Below are positions 35,050 to 43,140 of a stretch of 50,076 bases of DNA, one piece after another (position 1 is the stretch's first letter; every line of letters starts with the position of its first letter). The notes beneath the pieces were generated by a model that made no database searches, was not told the origin of the DNA, and was given only the letters and a program-made list of their open reading frames with translations. The stretch spans positions 1-50,076 of the forward strand of contig JAGRGD010000273.1 in assembly GCA_020445665.1 (NCBI GenBank). The letters are read 5' to 3'. Source of the DNA: Rhodocyclaceae bacterium. Lineage in GTDB: Bacteria; Pseudomonadota; Gammaproteobacteria; Burkholderiales; Rhodocyclaceae. The translations under genes were made by a program, and so were the position numbers.

Positions 35050-35190
35050 ACGACCGCTTTGCGAATTTCTGACTGACTCCATTGGGTCGATAGCCGTCTT
35101 GCATGCGCCCGACTCAAAGCCTGGCGATAGTCCTTGGACGAATGACGTGCTCAGGCCGAAAGTTCCGCGGCACCGAGCACCCCCACCCGT

Positions 35191-35907
35191 TCAGCCCATC
35201 AACAGGCGCAGCTGCTCCAGCGTGGTGTCGATGACCCTATCGAGCATCCGGTTGGCGTCGCGACCGCCCAGCGCCCGCACCAGGACGTAGCCCACCGCCA
35301 GCGTCGCCAGGACACCGAACAGGCGGCTCAGGCGGCCGCCCAGCCAGCGCAGCAAGGCAGCGGCCAGCGGGCTGCCCCCGCCCTGCCTCGGCGCCGGCTG
35401 GACCTCACGGGGCGTCGGCGCCGGCGGGTGGACAGGCCGCCGGGCCAGCGCCGGCGCCAGCTGGGCGAGCTGGGCCAGCAACTCCTCGATGCCCCGCGCC
35501 CAGCGGGCGTCGTCGAGCACAAAGGCCTGTCGGCGGGCGAGCGAGGCGATCGAAGCCGGCAGCGCCTCTGCGGCCGGCATGGTGGCACCACCGACCAGCA
35601 CCGGCACCACCGGCACCCCGCGTCCGAGGGCCCGCTCGATCTCCCGTCGCACCCAGTCGCCGGCCGCGTCGAGACGGCGGATGCCGTCGGCCCCGCGCAG
35701 CGTGAGCCAGGTTGGGCCAATCACCACCAATACGGCCTCAGCGTCGGCCAGGTGCTGCTCCAGGTGCTCGACAAAGTCGGTGCCGGCCGGGATCTCCCGG
35801 TCGCGGAAGACCCGCGCATCGCCGAGATGCTCGGACAGGTCGTCCTCGAGACGGCCGGCAAAGCCCTGGCTGTCGTCCCTGCGGTAGCTGATGAACACGG
35901 TCCCCAT
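35191..35907 (-). CDS. TIR-domain protein with C-terminal membrane helix
   Basis: A 238-residue protein. A TIR domain at 1-145 has the box 1 FISYRRDDS (5-13), RVFRDREIPAG, and AGDWVRREIERAL with Glu89 in the W-x3-E position where catalytic glutamate of NADase TIRs is expected. A proline-rich linker (159-175) and a hydrophobic segment at about 193-213 (LFGVLATLAVGYVLVRAL) follow, so the domain would be membrane-tethered. Bacterial TIR proteins act in anti-phage defence, effector functions or unknown signalling. It has no visible sensor partner; it is next to the low-G+C cassette-like genes. Activity is inferred only. Confidence 0.85.
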   Translation of the reverse strand: MGTVFISYRRDDSQGFAGRLEDDLSEHLGDARVFRDREIPAGTDFVEHLEQHLADAEAVLVVIGPTWLTLRGADGIRRLDAAGDWVRREIERALGRGVPVVPVLVGGATMPAAEALPASIASLARRQAFVLDDARWARGIEELLAQLAQLAPALARRPVHPPAPTPREVQPAPRQGGGSPLAAALLRWLGGRLSRLFGVLATLAVGYVLVRALGGRDANRMLDRVIDTTLEQLRLLMG

Positions 35908-36018
35908 GGGCTGAGGATAGCAACCCCGTGGCACGACTGGGAAAGGCCTGAGGAGCCGCGCGGGAAGCCGCCAGGAGAAGCGAGGCTTGATCCATCTCAA
36001 GGACACGCCACGATTTAC

Positions 36019-36037
36019 TGATAATCATTCTCATTCG
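36019..36037. promoter_or_regulatory. Fur box upstream of feoABC
   Basis: TGATAATCATTCTCATTCG has a clear GATAAT-type half and a CATT-CATT right part, matching the Fur consensus as overlapping hexamers. It is 35-54 nt upstream of feoA and is the most A/T-rich part of the intergenic region. It implies Fe2+-Fur repression of feoABC. Confidence 0.8.
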
Positions 36038-36072
36038 AAACCGCCACCTCTGTCCTTCTCGTGGAGTTCGCC

Positions 36073-36303
36073 ATGCAGATCACCCAGATGTCCCCTGGCA
36101 GCCGCGCCCGCATTGCAGGTCTGGCCCGGGTCGCGCCGGGCTACCGCCGCAAGCTCCTCGCCATGGGTCTGACCCCGGGCGTGGAGATCGCGCTGTTGCG
36201 CGCGGCCCCTCTGGGGGATCCCATGCACCTCCAGGTACGGGGTTCGGAGCTGTCCCTGCGCCGGGGTGAAGCGGGCGCGATCGAAGTGGAGCCCCTGTCA
36301 TGA
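36073..36303 (+). CDS. feoA: FeoA, ferrous iron transport accessory protein
   Basis: A 76-residue SH3-like protein with the FeoA pattern: MSPGSRARIAGL, YRRKLLAMGLTPGVEIALLRAAPLGDPMHLQVRGSELSLRRGEAGAIEVEPL. It assists FeoB at the membrane. The chosen ATG at 36073 has GTGGAG about 7 nt upstream; a GTG at 36061 would add four residues. The stop overlaps the feoB ATG (ATGA). Confidence 0.95.
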   Translation: MQITQMSPGSRARIAGLARVAPGYRRKLLAMGLTPGVEIALLRAAPLGDPMHLQVRGSELSLRRGEAGAIEVEPLS

Positions 36304-38600
36304 CCCGCCTCGCGCTGATCGGCAACCCCAACTGCGGCAAGACCACGCTCTTCAACGCACTGACCGGCGCCCGCCAGCAGGTCGGCAACTGGCCCGGCGT
36401 GACGGTGGAACGCAAGGCGGGCGCCTACCGCCACCGGGGCGAGCGTGTCGAGGTGATCGACCTGCCGGGCACCTACTCACTCGACGTAGTCGACGCAGAG
36501 ATCTCCCTCGACGAGAAGATCGCCCGCGACTATCTGCACAGCGGCGACGCCGACCTGATCGTCAATGTGGTCGACGCTGCCAATCTCGAGCGCAACCTCT
36601 ACCTGAGCATCGAACTGGCCGCCACCGGTCGCCCGATGGTGATCGTGCTGAACATGATCGATGTCGCCCGCCGTGCCGGCATCGAGGTGGATGCCGACGG
36701 CCTCGCCCGGCGCTTCGGCTGCCCCGTACTGGCGGTGTGCGCGGCCCGCGGCCTCGGCATCGCGAGCCTGCGGGACGCCCTCGAGGCCGCCACGCGGCAG
36801 TGGCCGGTCCCGTGTGTCGCGATTCCCTACCCACCCCGCCTGACCACCGCCATCGCCTCGCTTCGGGCGCTGCTCGCTGGCGATGCGGGCGCCACTGGGT
36901 GCCGGCCCGACTGGCTGGCGACGCGCCTGCTCGAGGGTGACGACCTCGCCCGCGCCATGGTCGGCGAGCCGGTCCGCGCCGAGCTCGCCCGGCTCGCCCG
37001 CGGACTGGGTGACGACGTGGACATGTGGGTGGCCGATGCCCGCTACACCCTCGCCAACCAGCTCGCCGCCGAGACGGCCCATAGCCGCCACGAACTGGCC
37101 CGCCAGACCACCCGCCGCATCGACCGGGTGGTGCTCGACCGCTGGCTCGGGGTGCCGGTCTTCCTCGCCGCGATGTACCTGATGTTCGTCTTCACGATCC
37201 ACTTCGGGGGCGCCTTCGTCGACTTTTTCGACCAGACGGCGGGCGCCCTGCTCGTGGATGGTCTGGGCCGGGCACTGAGCCACCTCGGCGCGCCCGACTG
37301 GCTGCGCCTGCTGCTCGCCGATGGAGTCGGCGGCGGTCTCCAGGTGGTAGCGAGCTTCATCCCCATCATCGGCTGCCTCTATCTGGCCCTGTCGGTGCTC
37401 GAGGACTCGGGCTACATGGCGCGCGCCGCCTTCGTCATGGATCGCCTGATGCGGGCGGCCGGTTTGCCGGGCAAGGCCTTCGTGCCGCTGATCGTCGGCT
37501 TCGGCTGCAACGTACCGGCGGTGATGTCCACCCGCACCCTGGAGCAGCGCCGCGACCGCCTGCTGACGATGACGATGGTGCCCTTCATGTCCTGCGGCGC
37601 GCGCCTCCCGGTCTATGTGCTGTTCGCCGCCGCCTTCTTCCCCCACCAGGGCCAGAACGCGGTCTTCGCGCTCTACCTGATCGGCATCGCCATCGCCCTC
37701 GCCACCGGCCTGGTCCTGAAGCGCACCCTGCTGCGCGGCGACAGCGCGCCCTTCATCATGGAGCTGCCCCCCTACCACCTTCCTACCCTGTCGGGCGTCG
37801 CGATTCACAGCGGGCGGCGACTGAAGGACTTCATCGTCGGAGCCGGCCGGGTGATCGTGCCGATGGTGACGCTCATTGCGGTCCTCAACGGCATCACCAC
37901 CGACGGTCGATTCGACCCGGACGCTGGCGACCGCTCGGTGCTGGCCGAGGTCGGGCGGCGTATCAGCCCGGCCTTTGCGCCGATGGGTCTGGAGGCGGAC
38001 AACTGGCCCGCGGCGGTGGGCATCCTGACCGGCGTCCTGGCCAAGGAAGCCGTGGTGGGCACCCTCGACGCCGCCTACCAGTCCCTGTCCCGGTCCGCCG
38101 AGGTTGGCACCGACACTACGGCACCGCGCCTTGCCGAGCAGTTGCGCAGGGCACTGGCCACGATCCCGCAAAACCTGGGCGAGGCGCTGGGGCAGTGGCG
38201 CGACCCCCTCGGCGTGTCGGTCGGGCCGCTGGACGACCCGGCCGCGGCTGCGGCAACGCGGGACGTCTCGGGTGGCACCTTCGACGCGATGGCGAGCCGC
38301 TTCGACGGCGCCGCCGGCGCCTTCGCCTACCTGCTGTTCATTCTGCTCTACATGCCCTGCACCGCCACGCTCGCGGCGATCCGCCAGGAAGCCGGTGGCA
38401 CCTGGAGTGCCTTTATCGCGGTGTGGTGCACGGCCATCGCCTACGGCGCCGCGACCCTCAGCTACCAGCTCGCCACATGGCCTGCCCACCCGTGGCGCTC
38501 GAGCCTCGATGCGGCGCTCGTCATGGCGGGCGTCGGGCTGACCCTCCTCGCGCTGCGCCACCACGGCCGCCGACGCGACATCGGAGGTGCGGGCGCATGA
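36300..38600 (+). CDS. feoB: FeoB, ferrous iron permease
   Basis: A 766-residue inner-membrane Fe2+ transporter. The N-terminal G-domain has G1 GNPNCGKTT (8-16), G3 DLPG (54-57) and G4 NMID (118-121); a guanine-dissociation-inhibitor-like helical segment follows. The membrane part begins at about 280 (WLGVPVFLAAMYLMFVFT) and includes the two Gate motifs (GCLYLALSVLEDSGYMARAAFVMDR and the later MTMVPFMSCGARLPVYVLFAAAF), and ends in the last helices near 730. Length is usual. It is coupled to feoA and feoC by 4-nt overlaps. Confidence 0.97.
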   Translation: MTRLALIGNPNCGKTTLFNALTGARQQVGNWPGVTVERKAGAYRHRGERVEVIDLPGTYSLDVVDAEISLDEKIARDYLHSGDADLIVNVVDAANLERNLYLSIELAATGRPMVIVLNMIDVARRAGIEVDADGLARRFGCPVLAVCAARGLGIASLRDALEAATRQWPVPCVAIPYPPRLTTAIASLRALLAGDAGATGCRPDWLATRLLEGDDLARAMVGEPVRAELARLARGLGDDVDMWVADARYTLANQLAAETAHSRHELARQTTRRIDRVVLDRWLGVPVFLAAMYLMFVFTIHFGGAFVDFFDQTAGALLVDGLGRALSHLGAPDWLRLLLADGVGGGLQVVASFIPIIGCLYLALSVLEDSGYMARAAFVMDRLMRAAGLPGKAFVPLIVGFGCNVPAVMSTRTLEQRRDRLLTMTMVPFMSCGARLPVYVLFAAAFFPHQGQNAVFALYLIGIAIALATGLVLKRTLLRGDSAPFIMELPPYHLPTLSGVAIHSGRRLKDFIVGAGRVIVPMVTLIAVLNGITTDGRFDPDAGDRSVLAEVGRRISPAFAPMGLEADNWPAAVGILTGVLAKEAVVGTLDAAYQSLSRSAEVGTDTTAPRLAEQLRRALATIPQNLGEALGQWRDPLGVSVGPLDDPAAAAATRDVSGGTFDAMASRFDGAAGAFAYLLFILLYMPCTATLAAIRQEAGGTWSAFIAVWCTAIAYGAATLSYQLATWPAHPWRSSLDAALVMAGVGLTLLALRHHGRRRDIGGAGA

Positions 38601-38875
38601 TCATCGAGCGACTCAGCGCCTACCTGAATCGGCACCGCCGAGCCAGCCTGAATCAGCTCAGCATCGCGTTGGCGGCCAGCCCGGACGCGCTGCGGCCGAT
38701 GCTCGCTCACCTCGAGAGGAAGGGCCGCGTCGAGAAGCTGCCACCGCCACGCGCTGCCTGCGGCAGCAGCTGCTGCCGCTGCGACCGCGGCGCCCTCGAG
38801 GCATGGCGCTGGGCCGACGGCAGCGCCGACGACGACGCCGGCTGCCCGGGCGTGGAACAGCGTCCCGGTACCTGA
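38597..38875 (+). CDS. feoC: FeoC-like winged-helix protein with Cys cluster
   Basis: A 92-residue protein with an N-terminal winged-helix segment (IIERLSAYLNRHRRASLNQLSIALAASPDALRPMLAHLERKGRVEKL) followed by a cysteine cluster C55-x3-C59-C60-x-C62, as in FeoC proteins proposed to bind an Fe-S cluster. Its overlap with feoB (ATGA) completes feoABC. The C-terminal tail beyond about residue 70 is low-complexity acidic and not conserved in general. The role (FeoB stabilisation or redox sensing) is not settled for the family. Confidence 0.88.
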   Translation: MIIERLSAYLNRHRRASLNQLSIALAASPDALRPMLAHLERKGRVEKLPPPRAACGSSCCRCDRGALEAWRWADGSADDDAGCPGVEQRPGT

Positions 38876-38883
38876 GGCCGGTC

Positions 38884-39507
38884 TCAGTCGCGGCGCTCGA
38901 ACGCCAGCTTCAGTCCGAGGCCAATCAGCATCATCCCGGTGACCCGGTTGATCGCCCGCAGCACGCCGGGGCGGGCCCGCAACCAGCCCGACAGCAGTCC
39001 GGCCACGAGTCCGACCGGCGCCTTGACCAGGAAGGTAATCAGCGCAAAGGTGAGGCCGAGGCCGAAGATCGACAGCGCCGGCTGGCTCGCGCCGGGCAAC
39101 ACGAACTGGGGCAGGAAGGCGAAGAAGAAGATCGCGATCTTGGGGTTCATCACGTTCGACAGTGCCCCATCCAGGAACAGGCGCCAGAGGGGCCGGCGCG
39201 CGTCGCCGCCCGGCGCTAGCGCCGCGCCGCCGCTCCGCAGCAGCCCGACGCCGAGCCACACCAGGTAGGCCGCCCCGACGAACTTGATGACCAGGAACAG
39301 CCACTCGGAGGTCTGCAGGATCGCCCCCAGGCCCAGGGTCGCGAGCACGGTATGCCCGACCAGGCCGATGCTGACCCCGGCCGCACTCACCACGCCGGCC
39401 CCGGGCCCCTGCCCGATCGAGCGCGACATGACCAGCAGCATGTCCTGACCCGGCGTCACGATCAGCAGCAGCGACGCCACCACGAACAAGCCCCACGTCA
39501 CGTCCAT
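38884..39507 (-). CDS. LysE/RhtB-family exporter
   Basis: A 207-residue inner-membrane protein with about six hydrophobic segments. Family signatures: the N-terminal VTPGQDMLLVMSRSIGQGPGAGVVSAAG and the middle LDGALSNVMNPKIAIFFFAFLPQFV. Exports amino acids or similar small solutes; substrate unknown. It is the last of three tightly spaced minus-strand genes (VOC, OsmC, LysE, with gaps of 17 and 14 nt), so it is probably one operon, and converges on feoC with 8 nt between. Confidence 0.93.
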   Translation of the reverse strand: MDVTWGLFVVASLLLIVTPGQDMLLVMSRSIGQGPGAGVVSAAGVSIGLVGHTVLATLGLGAILQTSEWLFLVIKFVGAAYLVWLGVGLLRSGGAALAPGGDARRPLWRLFLDGALSNVMNPKIAIFFFAFLPQFVLPGASQPALSIFGLGLTFALITFLVKAPVGLVAGLLSGWLRARPGVLRAINRVTGMMLIGLGLKLAFERRD

Positions 39508-39521
39508 CTCGCGTTCTCCCC

Positions 39522-39989
39522 TCAGGTATCCCACACCGGCTCGCAGCGCACCTCGGAGCGAACCGAATTGGCGATGAAGCACGAGGCATGCGCCTCCTCG
39601 TGCATGGCGGCGAGTTCCTCCGCCGCCGGCTGCAGGCCAGCGAAACGGACTGCCGGATGCAGCACCACCAGGGTGATCGCCAGCAGCCCCCGCTCGTCCT
39701 TGGCCATCTGTCCGCTCGCCACGTCGTGGTAGCGGTCGATGCGAAACCCCCGACGCGCCGCGATCGACAGGAACCACAGCATGTGGCAGCTCGACAGCGA
39801 TGCGACAAATGCCTCTTCCGGATCCACCGCGAGCTCGTCGGAGTACGGCAGCGGCACCACCTGCGGCGACGACGAGGCGACCACCTCGGTGCCACCGTCG
39901 AAGCGCCATACGTGCTGGCGCGAGTAGCGATTGTCCACGAAGTCCTGCTCGCCCCGCTGCCAGATCACCTCTGCCCTGTATTCGGACAT
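39522..39989 (-). CDS. OsmC-family peroxiredoxin-like protein
   Basis: A 155-residue OsmC/Ohr-fold protein. The two reactive cysteines lie in LSSCHMLWF and EAHASCFIANS, spaced as usual for OsmC. Motif DPEEAFVASLSSCHM is the family core. These enzymes reduce organic hydroperoxides. It is the middle gene of the VOC-OsmC-LysE unit. The start at 39989 begins MSEYRAEVIW, the typical N-terminus. Confidence 0.93.
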   Translation of the reverse strand: MSEYRAEVIWQRGEQDFVDNRYSRQHVWRFDGGTEVVASSSPQVVPLPYSDELAVDPEEAFVASLSSCHMLWFLSIAARRGFRIDRYHDVASGQMAKDERGLLAITLVVLHPAVRFAGLQPAAEELAAMHEEAHASCFIANSVRSEVRCEPVWDT

Positions 39990-40006
39990 GCCGGCGCGCC
40001 CTCCGC

Positions 40007-40438
40007 CTACCAGTCGTCGTGCCGGGCGCGGCGCTCGGCACGGTAGTTCGTCACCTCCAGCCGCAGGCCGTCGGGATCCTCGAAGAAGGTGGCCCAGTAG
40101 TCGGGCGCGTACTCGGGGCAGTGGCGGGCCGCGCTGGCCTCGATCCCCGCCCCAGCCAGGGCCGTGGCTGCCGCGCGCACGTCGTCGATGCTGTCCACCC
40201 GCAGGCACAGGTGGTGCAGGCCCGGCGCGTAGCTGTCGTGCGGTGCGGCGGAGCGGGCCGGGCGCAGCACGATGCCGTAGTGGCGGCAGTAGTACTGGAC
40301 GTGGGGGTCGCCGTGGAGCGCAAAGCGGGTCTTTCGGAAGCCGAGCGCGTCGCCCAGAGCCCGGTCGTAAAAGGCTTCGGCCCGGTCAAGGTCCGACACG
40401 CAAAGGTAGATGTGATCGATGCCGGTGACCAGGCTCAT
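40007..40438 (-). CDS. VOC-family metalloenzyme (glyoxalase-like)
   Basis: A 143-residue vicinal-oxygen-chelate fold protein made of two beta-alpha-beta3 modules: GIDHIYLCVSDLDRAEAFYDRAL and GLHHLCLRVDSIDDVRAAA, with candidate metal ligands His8, His75 and a C-terminal Glu in GLRLEV. It could be a lyase, dioxygenase or glutathione-free detoxification enzyme. First gene of the VOC-OsmC-LysE run. The specific reaction is unknown. Confidence 0.9.
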   Translation of the reverse strand: MSLVTGIDHIYLCVSDLDRAEAFYDRALGDALGFRKTRFALHGDPHVQYYCRHYGIVLRPARSAAPHDSYAPGLHHLCLRVDSIDDVRAAATALAGAGIEASAARHCPEYAPDYWATFFEDPDGLRLEVTNYRAERRARHDDW

Positions 40439-40644
40439 GTGCCGCCCTCAGGTTCCCCCACGGGGCGCGACCGCGCCAACCGTCAGGCCGAGTATGCGGC
40501 CAAATGCGGCGCGGCGCCACGCCCCCGGAACCTGGCCGGCACGTCACTGCCGGGGCAGATGGCTTGCCGCGAAACAGGCGGGTTCAATGGATCAGTGCGG
40601 GTTCGATCGGATGCCGGGGGAACAGGGCCGGGGACGTGCCGCGT

Positions 40645-41247
40645 TCACAGTTCCGGCCGCTGGACCTTGAGCACGAGCGAGGTGGCGTGGTTGAAACCCA
40701 GCAGGCGCCAGAAGCGGCTGCGGGCCAGCGCGGCGCGGGGTACGAAGCCGAGCCGCTCGTAATCCAGGCGAGCCTCGTCGGGGGCCTCGACAACATCCAG
40801 GCGGATCTCCGAACACCCCTGGGCGCGGGCGATCTGGTCGACCCGGGAGAGCAGTCCGCGCCCCAGCCCCCTGCCCCGCGCGTTGCGGGCGATGATCAGG
40901 CCATCGAGCAGCAATTCCGCCGGCGCCTCACGGCGCCCGAGCAGCGACAGCACCAGCCGCGCCCGCAACGCGCCGACCAGCCCCAGCCGGGCGTAGAGCC
41001 GCCGGAACGGAAACTCGCGGCTCAATCCGCCGAGCACCGAATGGAAGCTGGCCACGCCGAGCACCCGCTCCCGCTGGACGACCGCCGCCAGCTGAAGATC
41101 GCAGGCCTCGGCAAGCAGCAGCAGACGGGCATCTCGCCCGGGGATCGCCAGGGCGAGTTTCTCGCCGAGCGCCTGCTCGGCGAGCAGCGCCACGTGCATG
41201 CGCCGGGCGCTGGGCACGCCAAGCTGATAGTGGATGGTCTCAAGCAC
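40645..41247 (-). CDS. GNAT-family acetyltransferase
   Basis: A 200-residue GNAT protein. The acetyl-CoA loop is NARGRGLGRGLLSRVDQIA at about 122-140, followed by the LDVVEAPDEARLDYERLGFV motif. The N-terminal 70 residues (LAIPGRDARLLLLAEACDLQLAAVV) give the variable substrate region. No adjacent partner. Substrate unknown. A 206-bp gap with nothing recognisable separates it from the VOC gene. Confidence 0.88.
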   Translation of the reverse strand: MLETIHYQLGVPSARRMHVALLAEQALGEKLALAIPGRDARLLLLAEACDLQLAAVVQRERVLGVASFHSVLGGLSREFPFRRLYARLGLVGALRARLVLSLLGRREAPAELLLDGLIIARNARGRGLGRGLLSRVDQIARAQGCSEIRLDVVEAPDEARLDYERLGFVPRAALARSRFWRLLGFNHATSLVLKVQRPEL

Positions 41248-41356
41248 CGGAAGGGCCTCGATCGCAGTTGAGTGACTGCAATCTAGCGTGCCACGGCAGC
41301 CTTGGCGGATGCGCCCGGGTTAAACAGTGATTCCGGTTCGCGCCGGCCACCGGAGG

Positions 41357-41722
41357 CTAGTCGTCGAACCACGCGCCACGGCTGGTTTCCAGCGCATTTC
41401 CGAGGGCGTCCCGCGTCACCAGGTCTCCCGACTCAAGCAACAGATAATCACGATCGCCAAGCGCAAAAGCGTGCCCGAGAAATCGGCAGGGGCTGACGCC
41501 AGCGGCGCAAGTTGCATGCACCGTCCGGCCGGTGGTGCGATATACGCGTCCGCTGGAGCGGTCGGTCGCCAGCACCGCCACGATCTCGCAACTCACCTCC
41601 CCCTCCGGGCAGCGGGGCCGAAGCTCGATCTGCCACGTTTGGCTGACGAAACGAGCCCCCTGGGCGGGCAGCGTCAGGGCGAGCAGAACCGCCGCCACGC
41701 AGCGCCGCTCACTCAGCCCCAT
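41357..41722 (-). CDS. Small secreted four-cysteine protein
   Basis: A 121-residue protein with a signal peptide (ERRCVAAVLLALTLPAQG, cleavage about residue 23) and a mature part with four cysteines (RCPEGEVSCEIV, HATCAAGVSPC), which suggests two disulfides. It contains beta-rich stretches (WQIELRPRC, DRDYLLLESGDLV). No recognised family. It overlaps the next upstream gene's end by 14 nt, so they are coupled. Confidence 0.7.
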   Translation of the reverse strand: MGLSERRCVAAVLLALTLPAQGARFVSQTWQIELRPRCPEGEVSCEIVAVLATDRSSGRVYRTTGRTVHATCAAGVSPCRFLGHAFALGDRDYLLLESGDLVTRDALGNALETSRGAWFDD

Positions 41723-42218
41723 GCCGGGCCGCCTCAGCCAGAAACGCCTCGCCGTGGGCCTGCAGGGCCGCGAGCGCGCCTTCCACGCAGGGCAGCACGC
41801 GCGCCCGGGCTGTTGCGGCATCCAACGGCGTCACCATGGCCTGGAGATCGGCCATGCTGCGGGCCACACCGGTGCCGACCTCCCAGCAGATGTCCTCGCC
41901 TGTCGCCAGCTCGCCCAGGCGCACCCAGCATTCGTCGCGCCCGAAATCCACCTCGGCGACCAGCGCCGACGGCCGCATCCCCAGTTCGGGAAAGCGCCCG
42001 AGCCGCGACCAGCCGATGTCGATGGTGAAGCTGTCGCGCTCGGCGTGGGGCGAGAGCACGCACCAGCCGGTCAGGCTGTCGCTGAGCCGCCGCGCGTAGG
42101 CGCGCTCGCCGGGCATCAGCCACAGGGATTTCAGCGCCTGCCGCTCCCAGCCCATGCCGGCCGCCGCCATGCCTTCGTCGCAGGCCTTTCGCAGGACCTT
42201 GCCGTATTCCTTCCGCAT
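41709..42218 (-). CDS. Unknown conserved-looking protein
   Basis: About 169 residues (179 if the ATG at 42248 is used). MRKEYGKVLRKACDEGM opens a soluble mixed alpha/beta protein with Trp-rich segments (LTGWCVLSPHAERDSFTIDIGWSRLGRFPEL, GEDICWEVG) and no membrane segment. I do not recognise the family; the start of DUF4304-like proteins is similar. Translation overlaps the secreted protein gene by 14 nt. Confidence 0.7.
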   Translation of the reverse strand: MRKEYGKVLRKACDEGMAAAGMGWERQALKSLWLMPGERAYARRLSDSLTGWCVLSPHAERDSFTIDIGWSRLGRFPELGMRPSALVAEVDFGRDECWVRLGELATGEDICWEVGTGVARSMADLQAMVTPLDAATARARVLPCVEGALAALQAHGEAFLAEAARHGAE

Positions 42219-42329
42219 CCTTTTCCCCGTCCGGTACCCGTGCCTCATTGTGCCGACAGGAGGCGCCGGGCTTCAATCCGGGGCACCGTTGACGGGCGAA
42301 ATGATCCGGCAACGCCACTGCGCGCGCCC

Positions 42330-42770
42330 TTATTCCTCCACTGCTGCCTCCACGAGACGCACCAGCAGTTCGAGGGACGCCTGCCAGCCCAGGTGGCAGG
42401 CCGACTCGGGAATCGCCTCGGGGATGCCCTCCTGCACGATCGACAGGGCCGTGCCACCCGGTACCGCCTGCAGCGACACGGTGGTGATCATCTGCCCAGG
42501 CAGCGACGGATCATCGAAGGTGTCGGTGTAGCAGAGCCGTTCGCCGTCGACCACCTCGAGATAGGTACCGCCGAAGGCATGGGTCTGCCGTGTCGTGAAG
42601 TTCGTGAAGGCCATGCGGAAGCTGCCCCCGGGGGTCGCGTCCAGGTGTTCGATCCGCGCCGTGAATCCGTGCGGCGGCAACCATTTGACGAGGGCGTCGG
42701 GGTCGACGAAAGCGCGGAAGATGCGTTCGGCAGGGGCGCGGACGACACGGTAGAGGCTGACGGTTCCCAT
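42330..42770 (-). CDS. SRPBCC-family (AHSA1-like) protein
   Basis: A 146-residue START/Bet v1-type ligand-binding fold of the AHSA1 branch: APAERIFRAFVDPDALVKWLPPHGF, DATPGGSFRMAF, THAFGGTYLEVVDGERLCYTDTF, and GWQASLELLVRLVE. GGGAGA precedes the ATG. Such proteins bind small hydrophobic ligands or act in stress pathways. It is separate from mxa, where an unrelated SRPBCC-like MxaD may occur. Confidence 0.92.
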   Translation of the reverse strand: MGTVSLYRVVRAPAERIFRAFVDPDALVKWLPPHGFTARIEHLDATPGGSFRMAFTNFTTRQTHAFGGTYLEVVDGERLCYTDTFDDPSLPGQMITTVSLQAVPGGTALSIVQEGIPEAIPESACHLGWQASLELLVRLVEAAVEE

Positions 42771-42802
42771 CTGGAAATCTCCCCGGGGGTTGGAAAGGTC
42801 TT

Positions 42803-43078
42803 TCACCGATCCCGTCGAACGGCACCGGCCGAAATCGACAGGGGCGGTTCGGGAGGCCCCAGCCGACGCCAGGCCTGGCGTGCTACCCAGGCCGGCAACA
42901 ACAGGACGCTCAGCCAGCCCAGGCCAAGCACGATGGGAGCGGATCCGGTGGGCAGCACGCCGCCGTGGGGTCCGGCCAGCCACAGCACGATCGCCACGAC
43001 AGCGGGCACGGTCAGCGCCAGGGCGGCAATCAGGGCCGCCAGTGTCAGGCCTGCGCGCCGGAGCTCAGCGCGGTCCAC
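42803..43078 (-). CDS. Small two-helix membrane protein
   Basis: A 91-residue protein with helices at about 9-36 (GLTLAALIAALALTVPAVVAIVLWLAG) and 45-66, and a basic tail. No family recognised. It is followed 32 nt later by the SRPBCC gene on the same strand. Confidence 0.55.
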   Translation of the reverse strand: MDRAELRRAGLTLAALIAALALTVPAVVAIVLWLAGPHGGVLPTGSAPIVLGLGWLSVLLLPAWVARQAWRRLGPPEPPLSISAGAVRRDR

Positions 43079-43140
43079 GCCGGACGCGCCCGTCGGGTTT
43101 CCAGCCGGAAGCCTGGCGTCCGCTCCCCTGGTCGGCCCCC

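Noticed and set aside
36477-38564. Antisense open frame of about 695 codons across feoB
   Set aside because: Same G+C shadow effect; the composition is His/Glu/Arg/Gly-rich and the feoB frame is intact.
42330-42770. SRPBCC protein as the missing MxaD
   Set aside because: It is 9 kb away, on the other strand, and follows the AHSA1 pattern; it has no signal peptide.
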